A stretch of 64,000 nt of DNA from an uncultured Eubacterium sp. (GCA_947089855.1 CAMUML010000006.1:1-64000), one strand, 5' to 3'; shown: positions 27,374 through 35,714, counted from the stretch's first letter. The notes: generated from the letters alone by a model not told the origin. Program-made: numbers and translations.

Positions 27374-28426
27374 ATGAAACAATATTTCGCTTTTCAATGG
27401 CACATCACGGATGAATGCGACCAGCGGTGCAAACACTGTTATATTTTTTCGGGAGACACCTGTAAAAAAATAGATTCTATGAACTGGCAGCAAATGCAGG
27501 ACACTTTTTATAATTGTCTTGACTTTTGTGAGGTTTATAACCGTCTGCCATATTTCTATATCACAGGCGGCGACCCGATCCTGCACCCTGATTTTTGGAG
27601 ACTTCTGGAATTGCTTCACGAACACGGCGTACCGTTTACCATTCTCGGAAACCCTTTTCATCTAAACGATCAGGTCTGCCGTGAGCTGAAATGGTACGGC
27701 TGTGAAAAGTATCAGTTGTCAATCGACGGCCTGCGTGAAACACACGACTGGTTCCGCAAACCAGGCTCTTATGACTGTACGCTTGAAAAAATCGGTTGCA
27801 TTAACTGTGCCGGGATTCGCAGCGTTGTGATGACAACGGTTTCCAAGACAAATCGTATGGAAATTCCCGGCATTATCGACGCAGTTGTGAAAGCAGGTGT
27901 GAATGTATTTGCTTTTTCCCGTTATGTCCCCAGCGGCGGCGATCTGGACACGAGTATGACGCCGCAGGAATATCGTGGCCTGCTTGCCGTGTGCGATAAG
28001 AAATTCAAGGAATACGAAGCGGAGGGCTGTGATACTTATTTTAACAAAAAGGATCACCTCTGGACGCTGTATGAATATGAAACGGGGGAGTTCAAAATTC
28101 CGGAGGCGGCGGAGGACGGCATGATATATGGCGGCTGCAACTGCGGAAACTGCCATATTACTATTCTTCCCACAGGAGAAGTTTACGCCTGCCGCCGGGT
28201 AGCAGACAGCCGTGTGGGTAATGTCTTTACCGATCGGCTTGCCGATCTGTGGATAACGAATATGGAGTGTTACCGGGAATACAACAAATTTAGCAAATGC
28301 GCAAAATGCAAGCTGCTTGCATTCTGTCGGGGCTGCCCCGCAGTTGCAAAAGGGACAAATGGAGATTTTTATGCCGCCGACCCGCAGTGCTGGGCGGATG
28401 AGGACAGCGGCCTGTTCAGAAAGTGA
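27374..28426 (+). CDS. Radical SAM/SPASM peptide maturase, ACGX system
   Basis: A 350-residue enzyme with the radical SAM cluster motif at Cys15, Cys19 and Cys22 (CDQRCKHC). GGDP (about 57-60) is the SAM-contacting motif. A Cys-rich SPASM-type C-terminal domain follows (GGCNCGNC about 251-258, then CAKCKLLAFCRGCPA about 316-330 and a last Cys near 343), expected to hold two auxiliary [4Fe-4S] clusters. SPASM enzymes commonly form thioether bonds to Cys in peptides, which fits the six-Cys precursor two genes upstream. The start follows AAGGAGG. Pairing with the ACGX peptide is established for the family; the chemistry is inferred. Confidence 0.92.
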   Translation: MKQYFAFQWHITDECDQRCKHCYIFSGDTCKKIDSMNWQQMQDTFYNCLDFCEVYNRLPYFYITGGDPILHPDFWRLLELLHEHGVPFTILGNPFHLNDQVCRELKWYGCEKYQLSIDGLRETHDWFRKPGSYDCTLEKIGCINCAGIRSVVMTTVSKTNRMEIPGIIDAVVKAGVNVFAFSRYVPSGGDLDTSMTPQEYRGLLAVCDKKFKEYEAEGCDTYFNKKDHLWTLYEYETGEFKIPEAAEDGMIYGGCNCGNCHITILPTGEVYACRRVADSRVGNVFTDRLADLWITNMECYREYNKFSKCAKCKLLAFCRGCPAVAKGTNGDFYAADPQCWADEDSGLFRK

Positions 28427-28434
28427 GGATGTCT

Positions 28435-29394
28435 ATGATTAAGAAAATGAAAGCAGTTTTGCTTGATAAACCGACAGATGCAAAGGATGTAGCGCTTTGC
28501 GAGATTCCAATTCCTGAAAGTAAGCCCGGCTGGGTACTCGTAAAAATAAAAGCCTTCGGAATGAATCACTCCGAACAGGTTTTGCGGCTGAATGAAATCA
28601 GAGCCGGTTATATTAGGAAACCGGTTATCCCTGGCATTGAATGTGTCGGAGAGATAGCCGATCCCTCGGACAGCAATTTTACAGCCAGGCAAAAGGTAGC
28701 CGCTCTTATGGGCGGTATGGGACGCAGCTTTCACGGAAGCTATGCGGAGTATGCACTTTTACCGGCTCACCACGTATTTGCCGTGGAATCCGCACTTTCG
28801 TGGGCAGAAATGGCGGCAGTTCCCGAAACCTATTTCACGGCATGGGGTTCACTCTTCGAATGCCTTGCTCTGAAAGCAAACGATACATTATTGATTCGCG
28901 GCGCTACTTGTCCGCTTGGCTATGCCGCAATCCAGATTGCAAAAGCAGTTGGATGTACCATTGTTGCAACAACGCATAAGGAATGCAAGCTGCCGTTGCT
29001 TACAGGGGCGGATAAAGCGATTCTTGATAGAGGAAAGCTGTCTGATACGCTAAACGGCATAACAAAAGCGTTGGAACTGGTCGGTCCCAAAACCCTGCCT
29101 GATACGCTCTGCTGCGTGGAAAAAGGCGGGATTGTCTGCAGCACAGGTGTTTTAGGGGGCGCATATACACTGAACGGCTTTGATCCGATCAGGGATATTC
29201 CGAACGGCGTATATCTTACCGGTTTCTATTCCAACTATCCGACAGAAGAAACAATGCGGGATATTTTTGAATTTTTAGATAAGCACAACTTAAAGCCTGC
29301 CATCGGAGCAATCTTTGCGTTTGAACAGATTAAGGACGCTTGCATGGCTCTTGACAGCGGAAGCGTAAACGGAAAAATCGTTGTCACTCTTTAA
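28435..29394 (+). CDS. Zinc-type medium-chain dehydrogenase (quinone oxidoreductase-like)
   Basis: A 319-residue protein of the medium-chain dehydrogenase/reductase superfamily. The N-terminal GroES-like part contains GMNHSEQVLRLNEIRAGYIRKP and PVIPGIECVGEI. The C-terminal Rossmann part begins LLIRGATCPLGYAAIQIAKAVG (about 153-174) with a somewhat atypical nucleotide-binding loop. Structural zinc Cys ligands are absent, as in quinone oxidoreductases. The start is set at 28435 by GAGG upstream, 8 bases after the maturase stop. HxlR regulators often control such enzymes, fitting the divergent gene. Substrate unknown. Confidence 0.85.
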   Translation: MIKKMKAVLLDKPTDAKDVALCEIPIPESKPGWVLVKIKAFGMNHSEQVLRLNEIRAGYIRKPVIPGIECVGEIADPSDSNFTARQKVAALMGGMGRSFHGSYAEYALLPAHHVFAVESALSWAEMAAVPETYFTAWGSLFECLALKANDTLLIRGATCPLGYAAIQIAKAVGCTIVATTHKECKLPLLTGADKAILDRGKLSDTLNGITKALELVGPKTLPDTLCCVEKGGIVCSTGVLGGAYTLNGFDPIRDIPNGVYLTGFYSNYPTEETMRDIFEFLDKHNLKPAIGAIFAFEQIKDACMALDSGSVNGKIVVTL

Positions 29395-29415
29395 CAGCAG
29401 GCAGGAGAAAGAAAA

Positions 29416-29527
29416 ATGGGTATGGAACAGCTAAAACATAAAGGATATAAAACGCAATTCCATAACAGATTTCGGAAACGACTGGATGGCTCTTGTCGAC
29501 GGAAATAAGGAAAGCGGCTGCCGCTAA
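29416..29527 (+). pseudogene. Possible flavin reductase remnant
   Basis: After an ATG at 29416 the sequence can be read, with one frame change, as a short protein ending ITDFGNDWMALVDGNKESGCR and a stop. The stretch resembles the N-terminal strand of flavin reductase-like proteins (DxGxxWMLxTAG). Only this fragment is left between the dehydrogenase and the flavin/ferredoxin gene. Weakly supported. Confidence 0.25.
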
Positions 29528-29551
29528 TATAATTCAGAGAGGATGGTGTAT

Positions 29552-30172
29552 ATGGACGCAAAAACCTGTATGGAAAAATTGAAACTCGTCGGTGTATTGT
29601 CCTTTGCAACGGTTGACAGCGAAGGAAATCCGCAGATCCGCTGTATCAGCGCAATTCATTTTGACAGCGACAGCTTTTATTTCTTCACGGCAAGAGGAAA
29701 AGACTTTTGCAAAGAGCTTCTTGAAAACGGAAAGGTGCAGATACTCGCCTATACCCGCTTTAAAGAAATGATACGGCTGTCGGCAAAGGCGCTGCCCGTC
29801 CCCGGATCGGAACAGGAAGAAAAAATCAACACGATTTTTGCAGAGCAGCCCTATCTCTCAAATGTTTATCCGGGGGATACCCGCAAAATCGGGATTATTT
29901 TCGAGATAAAAGACGCCAAGATCGAATACTTCAACCTTGGCGTAAAGCCTATTTTCCGGGAAAGCTATACGCTCGGAGCCGGAACACTTTCCGAAAAGGG
30001 ATATGTCATTAACGATAACTGTATTGGGTGCGGGAAATGTCAGCGTGGCTGTCCGCAGCAGTGTATTACGCAGGGAAAGCCTTATTTGATCCAGCAGGAA
30101 CATTGCCTGCACTGCGGAAACTGTTATGAAAACTGCCCTGTCAAAGCAGTTCAGAAACGAGGCGGAAAATGA
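29552..30172 (+). CDS. FMN-binding split-barrel protein fused to a 2[4Fe-4S] ferredoxin domain
   Basis: A 206-residue protein. Residues 1-125 look like a pyridoxamine 5'-phosphate oxidase-type split barrel (VLSFATVDSEGNPQIRCISAIHFD), which normally binds FMN or F420. Residues about 148-206 are a ferredoxin with two motifs, CIGCGKCQRGCP and CLHCGNCYENCP, giving two [4Fe-4S] clusters. It probably passes electrons between a flavin and an unknown partner, perhaps the radical SAM enzyme or the dehydrogenase upstream. The start at 29552 follows AGAGAGG with 10-base spacing. The stop overlaps the macrodomain gene by 4 bases. Confidence 0.88.
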   Translation: MDAKTCMEKLKLVGVLSFATVDSEGNPQIRCISAIHFDSDSFYFFTARGKDFCKELLENGKVQILAYTRFKEMIRLSAKALPVPGSEQEEKINTIFAEQPYLSNVYPGDTRKIGIIFEIKDAKIEYFNLGVKPIFRESYTLGAGTLSEKGYVINDNCIGCGKCQRGCPQQCITQGKPYLIQQEHCLHCGNCYENCPVKAVQKRGGK

Positions 30173-30948
30173 ATCAAACAGAAAGAAGGATTTTTTTAAT
30201 CAAAGAATTGCTCTCAGAGCAGCCGAAATATGCGGATATGCAGATTCCAGCGAACGCTGATGAGCAAAAGAGGCTCCTGCGTTCGCTTTTTAATATCCGT
30301 ATGCCGGAGCCTGTATCAGAGGAATTTCTGCAAGTACAGGACGAATATTTGCAGGAGGAAACCGCACGAAAAGGGATTACGCTGCTGGAAGATCTATCGC
30401 CTGAACGGGATAACCTTTATCTTTGGCAGGGGGACATTACAACGCTGGGGTGTGACGCTATTGTCAATGCCGCAAACGCACAGCTTCTCGGCTGCTTTTG
30501 TCCCTGTCATGGGTGCATTGACAATGCTATCCATACCTTTGCGGGCGTGGGGCTTCGTCTTGCCTGTGTTGATATTATGCAGAAACAGCGGCACGAAGAA
30601 GAAACAGGACAGGCAAAGATTACACCGGCATTTAACCTGCCATGTAAATTTGTCCTGCATACGGTTGGTCCGATTGTCCGGGGGAAACCTACAGAAAGTG
30701 ACAAGGAACTGCTCGCCTCGTGTTACCGTTCCTGTCTTACGCTTGCGGAGCAGAATGAAATAAAAAGTATTGCGTTCTGCTGCATATCCACAGGCGAGTT
30801 TCATTTCCCTAACGACCGTGCGGCCGAAATTGCCATACAGGCTGTAATGGAATTTGTATCACAAAAACAAAGCGAAATGAAGGTGATATTTAATGTTTTC
30901 AAAGATTTGGACTACGAAATCTACAAAAAGCTGCTCCGAACAAATTAG
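30169..30948 (+). CDS. Zinc-containing macrodomain, protein-ADP-ribose hydrolase
   Basis: A 259-residue macrodomain protein that removes ADP-ribose from modified proteins. The first 85 residues are helical, typical of the SirTM-linked class. The macro core starts LYLWQGDITTLGCDAIVNAANAQLLGC (about 84-110). The segment GCFCPCHGCIDNAIH (about 109-123) carries the Cys/His zinc site characteristic of these enzymes. FVLHTVGPIV and CCISTGEFHFP complete the pocket. It overlaps the flavin/ferredoxin gene by 4 bases and the sirtuin gene by 56 bases. Its partner is expected to be the sirtuin that adds the modification. Confidence 0.92.
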   Translation: MNQTERRIFLIKELLSEQPKYADMQIPANADEQKRLLRSLFNIRMPEPVSEEFLQVQDEYLQEETARKGITLLEDLSPERDNLYLWQGDITTLGCDAIVNAANAQLLGCFCPCHGCIDNAIHTFAGVGLRLACVDIMQKQRHEEETGQAKITPAFNLPCKFVLHTVGPIVRGKPTESDKELLASCYRSCLTLAEQNEIKSIAFCCISTGEFHFPNDRAAEIAIQAVMEFVSQKQSEMKVIFNVFKDLDYEIYKKLLRTN

Positions 30949-31759
30949 CCGCCTGAAGGAAGCAATCCAATCTGCCGACGCCGTTGTAATCGGCGCAGGC
31001 GCAGGTCTTTCCACTTCCGCGGGTTTTGTTTATACGGGAGAGAGATTTGAGAAGTATTTTTCGGACTTTGAGGAAAAATACGGTTTTCACGATATGTATT
31101 CCGGCGGCTTTTATCCATACAAAACGCCGGAGGAGTATTGGGCATATTGGAGCCGGTATATCTATGTCAACCGCTATATGGATGCTCCGAAGCCGGTATA
31201 TCGGGAGCTTTTGGAGCTTGTAAAGGACAGGGATTACTTTATCATTACAACCAATGTGGATCACTGTTTTCCGAAGGCGGGTTTTGACAAAAAGAGGCTG
31301 TTTTATACACAGGGTGATTATGGACTGTTCCAGTGCAGCGAACCCTGTTGCGAGGAAACATTTGGAAATGAAGCTGTTATCCGTCAGATGATGGAGCAGC
31401 AGACGGATATGCGGATTGCGGCAGAATTATTGCCGGTGTGCCCGCACTGTGGCAAACCCCTCACCATGAATCTGCGTTCGGACAATAAGTTTGTGGAGGA
31501 CGAAGGATGGCATCTGGCGGCGGAGCGGTATGAGAATTTCCTGCGGACAAGGAAAAATCAGAAAATCCTGTTTTTGGAGCTTGGCGTAGGTTATAACACC
31601 CCCGGCATAGTGAAATTTTCTTTCTGGAGGATGACAGAGGGGAATCCAAAAGCAACCTATGCCTGTGTCAATTTAGGGGAAGCCAGCGCACCAACGAAAA
31701 TCAGAGAACGCTCCATCTGTATTGATGCAGATATTGGGGAGGTACTCGAACAATTATAA
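30893..31759 (+). CDS. SirTM-type sirtuin, protein ADP-ribosyltransferase
   Basis: A 288-residue class M sirtuin. The NAD-binding motif VVIGAGAGLSTSAGF (about 31-45) is followed by TTNVDHCF (about 118-125). A zinc-binding set is suggested by Cys residues in CSEPCC and CPHCGKP, and LFLELGVGYNTPGI is the C-terminal Rossmann strand. In Staphylococcus and Streptococcus, SirTM enzymes ADP-ribosylate a lipoylated GcvH-like protein encoded in the same operon. No GcvH-L or lipoate ligase gene occurs here, so the target must differ or lie elsewhere. The ATG lies inside the macrodomain gene. Confidence 0.9.
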   Translation: MFSKIWTTKSTKSCSEQISRLKEAIQSADAVVIGAGAGLSTSAGFVYTGERFEKYFSDFEEKYGFHDMYSGGFYPYKTPEEYWAYWSRYIYVNRYMDAPKPVYRELLELVKDRDYFIITTNVDHCFPKAGFDKKRLFYTQGDYGLFQCSEPCCEETFGNEAVIRQMMEQQTDMRIAAELLPVCPHCGKPLTMNLRSDNKFVEDEGWHLAAERYENFLRTRKNQKILFLELGVGYNTPGIVKFSFWRMTEGNPKATYACVNLGEASAPTKIRERSICIDADIGEVLEQL

Positions 31760-31808
31760 GACAACAGAGTCAGTTAATTTGTTCATTTGTGGGTTTAATA
31801 AAAACATT

Positions 31809-31952
31809 GTTACTATTCGCGGCCTGGGGGCCGCTCATAGTAACCTTTCGGGGCGATATTGAAAGTTTGCTCCGCAAAACCGCCCCTCACTCCTGAATTA
31901 TGTTCTCACGGAATGCGCAGTTTATGCGCATTCCTGGCCCGTGAATAGTAAC
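31809..31952 (-). repeat. R1 element, full copy
   Basis: Reads GTTACTATTCGCGG ... CCGTGAATAGTAAC over 144 bases, in the opposite orientation to the copy at 5926. Flanks AAAACATT and AGAACATC agree at six of eight positions. A second copy follows after 9 bases. Confidence 0.88.
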
Positions 31953-31961
31953 AGAACATCA

Positions 31962-32094
31962 GTTACTATTCACGGCCTGGGGGCCGCTCATAGTAACCTT
32001 TCGGGGCGATATTGAAAGTTTGCTTCGCAAAACCGCCCCTCACTCCTGAATCATGTCCTCACGGAATGCGCATTCCTGGCCCGTGAATAGTAAT
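31962..32094 (-). repeat. R1 element, second tandem copy (133 bp)
   Basis: Same orientation and nearly identical to the preceding copy, but missing 11 bases from the GGAATGCGC hairpin, and its last C is changed to T. Only 9 bases (AGAACATCA) separate the pair. The two copies account for most of the 490-base gap between the sirtuin and FliD-like genes. Confidence 0.85.
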
Positions 32095-32133
32095 AATTGT
32101 CACGAATGGTCTGCTGCAATGCTTGTTTTTGGA

Positions 32134-32162
32134 TTGCAATTTTATAATAGATGTGCTATGCT
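32134..32162 (+). promoter_or_regulatory. Possible promoter of the FliD-like gene
   Basis: TTGCAA (32134-32139) and TATGCT (32157-32162) with a 17-base spacer, about 90 bases before the start codon. Confidence 0.4.
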
Positions 32163-32250
32163 AACACTATATTAAAGGCTGTAAACAGTTAGCCATATAT
32201 CAGATGTCAGGATATGGAAGTCCATATTTTTATTCAAAGGAGTGGTGACA

Positions 32251-33408
32251 ATGAATGCAAACCAAAGTTTTTTCGGTGGAACTGGAAATAACAATTTTTT
32301 CTCAGACTATGCCAGCATTAGGAATGGCAGTTATCGTAGGCTTTTAAAAGCTTATTACGGTAGAAATAATAATTCAGGTACGGCATCATCTGGTACGCGG
32401 GCCAACACCAGCAATGTCCTTGAACAGATTCTTGCAGAGAGAAGGAATCCGAAAGTTTCCAAGCAGACCAGCGAGGCAAATTCCAAGCTGACATCAGGAA
32501 TATCGACCTTGACGAGTGCTGTTAAAACATTGCAGAATGACAAAACATATACCGCTTCGGAAGATGGCAAGACGAGCGCACAGGACAAAGTGGTTTCGGC
32601 GCTGAAAAAATACGTGACAGAATATAACGATGTTGTAAGTGCGGCGAAGCAGTCCACATTGTCAAAGACATCACATGTTGCAAGCATGATGAAAAGCACA
32701 AATGCGAATGCCGATAAACTCAAAGAAATCGGGATTACGATCAATGCAAACGGTACGCTTCAATTTATTGAGAACCAGGCAAAGAACGCAGACATCTCGA
32801 AAGTGCAGAATTTGTTTTCAAGTAAAAACAGCATGAGCTATGGTTCTACCGTCCTGTCCCGGCTTCAGTTTGCAGGCGGTACCTCTGGCACTACAGGCAG
32901 TACGGAAAAAGAAGATACCGTAACTTCTATTTCTAGTGCGGCTGCCTTTAAAGCGGACAGCAAAAAGCTTGCATCGGATGAGTTATATGAAAAGGTAAAG
33001 GATCAGAACGGCAAGGAAACATATGACATTGACAAAATTTTTTCCGCAGCGAAGAGTTTTGTAAAAAATTATAACGGTATGTTTGATGCCGCAAAGTCCA
33101 GCACGGATTCCGGCGTAGCAACAAACTTGTCGTACATTAAAGATAAAACAGAGAAAAATAAGGAAGCATTAGCGCAGTTTGGGATTAGTGTAGATGCGAA
33201 TAACAAAATGACGATTGATGAAGACACATTTAAAAAATCAGATATGTCCAATGTGCAGAAGTTTTTCAAAGACTATGGACTTTCGGTTGCCACGAATGCT
33301 TCACTCGTTGATCATTATTTAACTCCTATGTCAAAGAACGCTAATGGCTATACGCCTGCTGGGACATATAATGTGCAGGGGGCTTCCCAGTTTAACGATT
33401 TTATTTGA
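32251..33408 (+). CDS. FliD-like protein of unknown role
   Basis: A 385-residue protein with a Gly/Asn-rich N-terminus (FFGGTGNNNFFSDYASIRNGSYRR) and two related halves. Each half has a helix ending in a stretch like FVKNYNGMFDAAKSS or YVTEYNDVVSAAKQS, followed by LKEIGITINANGTLQF or LAQFGISVDANNKMTI. Those segments resemble the C-terminal repeats of the flagellar cap protein FliD. No signal peptide and no flagellar gene are near, so it may be a secreted or surface filament-type protein rather than a true cap. The start follows AAAGGAG; a terminator follows. Confidence 0.6.
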   Translation: MNANQSFFGGTGNNNFFSDYASIRNGSYRRLLKAYYGRNNNSGTASSGTRANTSNVLEQILAERRNPKVSKQTSEANSKLTSGISTLTSAVKTLQNDKTYTASEDGKTSAQDKVVSALKKYVTEYNDVVSAAKQSTLSKTSHVASMMKSTNANADKLKEIGITINANGTLQFIENQAKNADISKVQNLFSSKNSMSYGSTVLSRLQFAGGTSGTTGSTEKEDTVTSISSAAAFKADSKKLASDELYEKVKDQNGKETYDIDKIFSAAKSFVKNYNGMFDAAKSSTDSGVATNLSYIKDKTEKNKEALAQFGISVDANNKMTIDEDTFKKSDMSNVQKFFKDYGLSVATNASLVDHYLTPMSKNANGYTPAGTYNVQGASQFNDFI

Positions 33409-33453
33409 TTTGTGCGCTGAAAGCAGAAAAAGGGGCGTACAGTAATTTGATCG

Positions 33454-33502
33454 AAAGCCAATCTATTTTTATCGTAATTTGATGGAAATAGATTGGCTTT
33501 TT
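33454..33502 (+). terminator. Rho-independent terminator after the FliD-like gene
   Basis: AAAGCCAATCTATTT (33454-33468) pairs perfectly with AAATAGATTGGCTTT (33486-33500), continuing into more T residues. Confidence 0.9.
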
Positions 33503-33673
33503 GCTTTACAAGCAAAGGTAAAAAAGTTAGAATATGAAGGAAGAAGATCGTTATTTTTCCATAGGGGCTTCGAGGAATGAAAAGGAATCCCTGGATAAAA
33601 AATATGCGGGTACGGATTTTCACGGAACCGTTCACAAATCCATGAAGAATGGCTGCAAAACTATACATAAATA

Positions 33674-33771
33674 TACTGCAAACCGCCAGAATGTATAATA
33701 ATACAACTAAGAAAGTGCCTGGCTGGCGGTCTGCAGTCAGGTTATACTGTAAATTTAACTGGTGTGCAGTA
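33674..33771 (+). repeat. R2 element, full copy (98 bp)
   Basis: Begins TACTGCAAACCGCCAG and ends GGTGTGCAGTA, flanked by TA at 33672-33673 and 33772-33773. The left 16 bases pair with an internal CTGGCGGTCTGCAG. The copy at 38455-38552 is the same length. The 404-base gap around it otherwise holds only the upstream terminator. Confidence 0.9.
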
Positions 33772-33812
33772 TAAATAAGCGTTCTTAATTTTTATATGAC
33801 GGAGGGTACAAA

Positions 33813-34439
33813 ATGAGAGTTGAACCAAATGATTGGAGGCCATATGGTAAAATTATTTATCAGAAGCAAAATTTTATAGTCAAACAGGTAGCAATGCTGC
33901 CTGAGAAAGCAGCGGAGTATGACAATGCCCCTGATTATGCTTGCTGCCCGATTCAAGCTTGGCAGTATACAGATTTACATAAACTTTTTGACGATTGGCG
34001 CAAACAGTTTGCAAAGGAATCAGGGAACGGCATTTGCAAACGGATACCATGTATCTGTTATCCGGATGATATGTCCTTTCGGGCAGCTTACTTGGCCGGC
34101 TTAAAACATAGCACATTTATGAAATCCATGAATGACAACATCGACAGCGGATGGGAAAAGGCAAGGATCATTGCGCACGATGTAGTGGCGAAAGCGGCAA
34201 AATCGAAAAATCTGAAGGAGATTTGCCGGGCAATCGGTTATCCGCCGTTTATCATAGCTGCCCTTGGTAAAGCACTCCTCAAGTTTGAAGATGGAGATGC
34301 CATGCCGCTTATAGCAAAGTTTTATGAGGAACTGGCCACTGGTATCCTCTATGTGCCTGTAGAAAAGCCTGACGAACTGGCATTTAAGATTTCTGATAAG
34401 ACATGGGAAGTAATTGATTCAACTGAGTTTAATTACTGA
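33813..34439 (+). CDS. Hypothetical protein
   Basis: A 208-residue soluble protein with a good GGAGGG site 8 bases before the ATG. It has a run of Cys/Tyr/Trp residues near residues 36-50 (DYACCPIQAWQYTD) and a pair of Cys near CKRIPCICYPDD. The rest is an all-alpha second half with LKEICRAIGYPPFIIAALGKALLKFEDGD. No signal or membrane segment. I do not recognise a family. It stands alone after an R2 copy. The following 325 bases to the next gene contain nothing I can name. Confidence 0.65.
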   Translation: MRVEPNDWRPYGKIIYQKQNFIVKQVAMLPEKAAEYDNAPDYACCPIQAWQYTDLHKLFDDWRKQFAKESGNGICKRIPCICYPDDMSFRAAYLAGLKHSTFMKSMNDNIDSGWEKARIIAHDVVAKAAKSKNLKEICRAIGYPPFIIAALGKALLKFEDGDAMPLIAKFYEELATGILYVPVEKPDELAFKISDKTWEVIDSTEFNY

Positions 34440-34764
34440 TAAACCAAGCAGCGGCTATTGGGGAGCGAAGCAGCCTTAATTTGGCCGCAGCTGCAGGCCA
34501 ATGCGGATACAGTGGACCAGCGGCAAAAAATTATACTACAAATTCAATGACAGGAGTTGAATTTTCAATTAGAATGATATAAATATCAATTAGAAAAAAA
34601 TAGCAAGGCAGTGTAGAAATCAGGCATATCAATTTGCCCTGGGAGGATGCGGGGCTGTTGCTGTCAGCTGGTATCGGAGTGGCTATGCAAGGAATGCTAA
34701 AATAGGTTCCAAGGGATATAGCCTGATGATATTACATAGGTAGAAATGGCAGGTGTATCATAAG

Positions 34765-35082
34765 ATGTTCCCTACAATTGATAAAAGGTTAACAGGAATC
34801 CACTTACGAAAAATTATGGATCAGCATGGTATAACGGTAAAAAATGTGCAGGAGTACCTTGGACTTGGCAGTGTACAGAGTGTTTACCATTGGTTAAATG
34901 GAGTTAGCATTCCGTCAGTTGATAACCTGTATGCTTTGAGTGAATTGTTCCAGTTGCCTATAGATGATCTGGTATGTGGAAACAGGCCGGCAGTTTCAAT
35001 GGATTTTCCACAGAAAATGGATCAAAATTATTGTCAACGCATGAAAATATATTATTTAGTATATGTGAAAAATGTATTATAG
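34765..35082 (+). CDS. XRE-type helix-turn-helix regulator
   Basis: A roughly 105-residue protein with a Cro/C1-type HTH: LRKIMDQHGITVKNVQEYLGLGSVQSVYHWLNGVSIPSVDNLYALSELFQLPIDDLV (about residues 15-71 overall). The start is uncertain between an ATG at 34765 and an in-frame GTG at 34753. The C-terminal 30 residues look non-conserved. It may regulate itself or the GrpB-like gene 53 bases downstream. Confidence 0.8.
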   Translation: MFPTIDKRLTGIHLRKIMDQHGITVKNVQEYLGLGSVQSVYHWLNGVSIPSVDNLYALSELFQLPIDDLVCGNRPAVSMDFPQKMDQNYCQRMKIYYLVYVKNVL

Positions 35083-35135
35083 AAATTGCCGTTTCACTGG
35101 ATGGGGCTCCGGTTTTACTTATTGAGGTGGCTGTT

Positions 35136-35714
35136 ATGGAAGGGAACTGTTTGTCAGAAATGACATTGGAACAACTATGGGAATTATTTCCGATTTTTCT
35201 GACTGGGCATAAAAATGCATGGAAAGATGATTATGATAGAATGGAAGCGGTACTGCAAACGGCGCTATCCACATATCCGGTACATCGCATCAGCCATATC
35301 GGCAGTACAGCGATAGATGGGATATGGGCAAAACCGATTATTGATATTCTTGTGGAAATAGATCCGGATGCCAATATGTCAACGGCTGCAAAAGCAATAG
35401 AGGGCCTAGGGTTTCTTCGCATGTCATCTGATACAAATAGAATATCTTTTAATTATGGATATACGGCCGATGGATTTGCGGAAAAGGTTTATCATCTTCA
35501 CCTTCGGTATACTGGGGACAACTGTGAACTGTATTTTCGTGATTATATGAATAGCCATCCGGATATTGCGGAAGAATACGAGAAGTTGAAGCTCCAGCTG
35601 TGGAAAAAGTATGTAAATAACAGGGATGCCTATACGGATGCTAAGGCCGGTTTTGTAGAAAAATACACAGCTTTGGCAAAAAAAGAGTATGGAAAGCGGT
35701 ATATAAATAATTAA
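35136..35714 (+). CDS. GrpB/UPF0157 family protein, nucleotidyltransferase fold
   Basis: A 192-residue member of the GrpB family, which has a nucleotidyltransferase-like fold. Visible are HRISHIGSTAIDGIWAKPIIDILVEI (GS followed by a Asp-x-x-hydrophobic strand) and the family end HPDIAEEYEKLKLQLWKKYVNNRDAYTDAKAGFV. The start at 35136 has GAGGTGG upstream; longer frames starting at 34974 overlap the XRE gene and lack a site. Biochemical role unknown. Confidence 0.88.
   Translation: MEGNCLSEMTLEQLWELFPIFLTGHKNAWKDDYDRMEAVLQTALSTYPVHRISHIGSTAIDGIWAKPIIDILVEIDPDANMSTAAKAIEGLGFLRMSSDTNRISFNYGYTADGFAEKVYHLHLRYTGDNCELYFRDYMNSHPDIAEEYEKLKLQLWKKYVNNRDAYTDAKAGFVEKYTALAKKEYGKRYINN

Noticed and set aside
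31809-32094. Possible CRISPR array
   Set aside because: Only two long repeats with a 9-base gap; both are R1 elements with terminal inverted repeats and copies elsewhere.
34440-34764. Search for a gene or RNA in this 325-base gap
   Set aside because: No convincing frame, repeat or strong hairpin seen.
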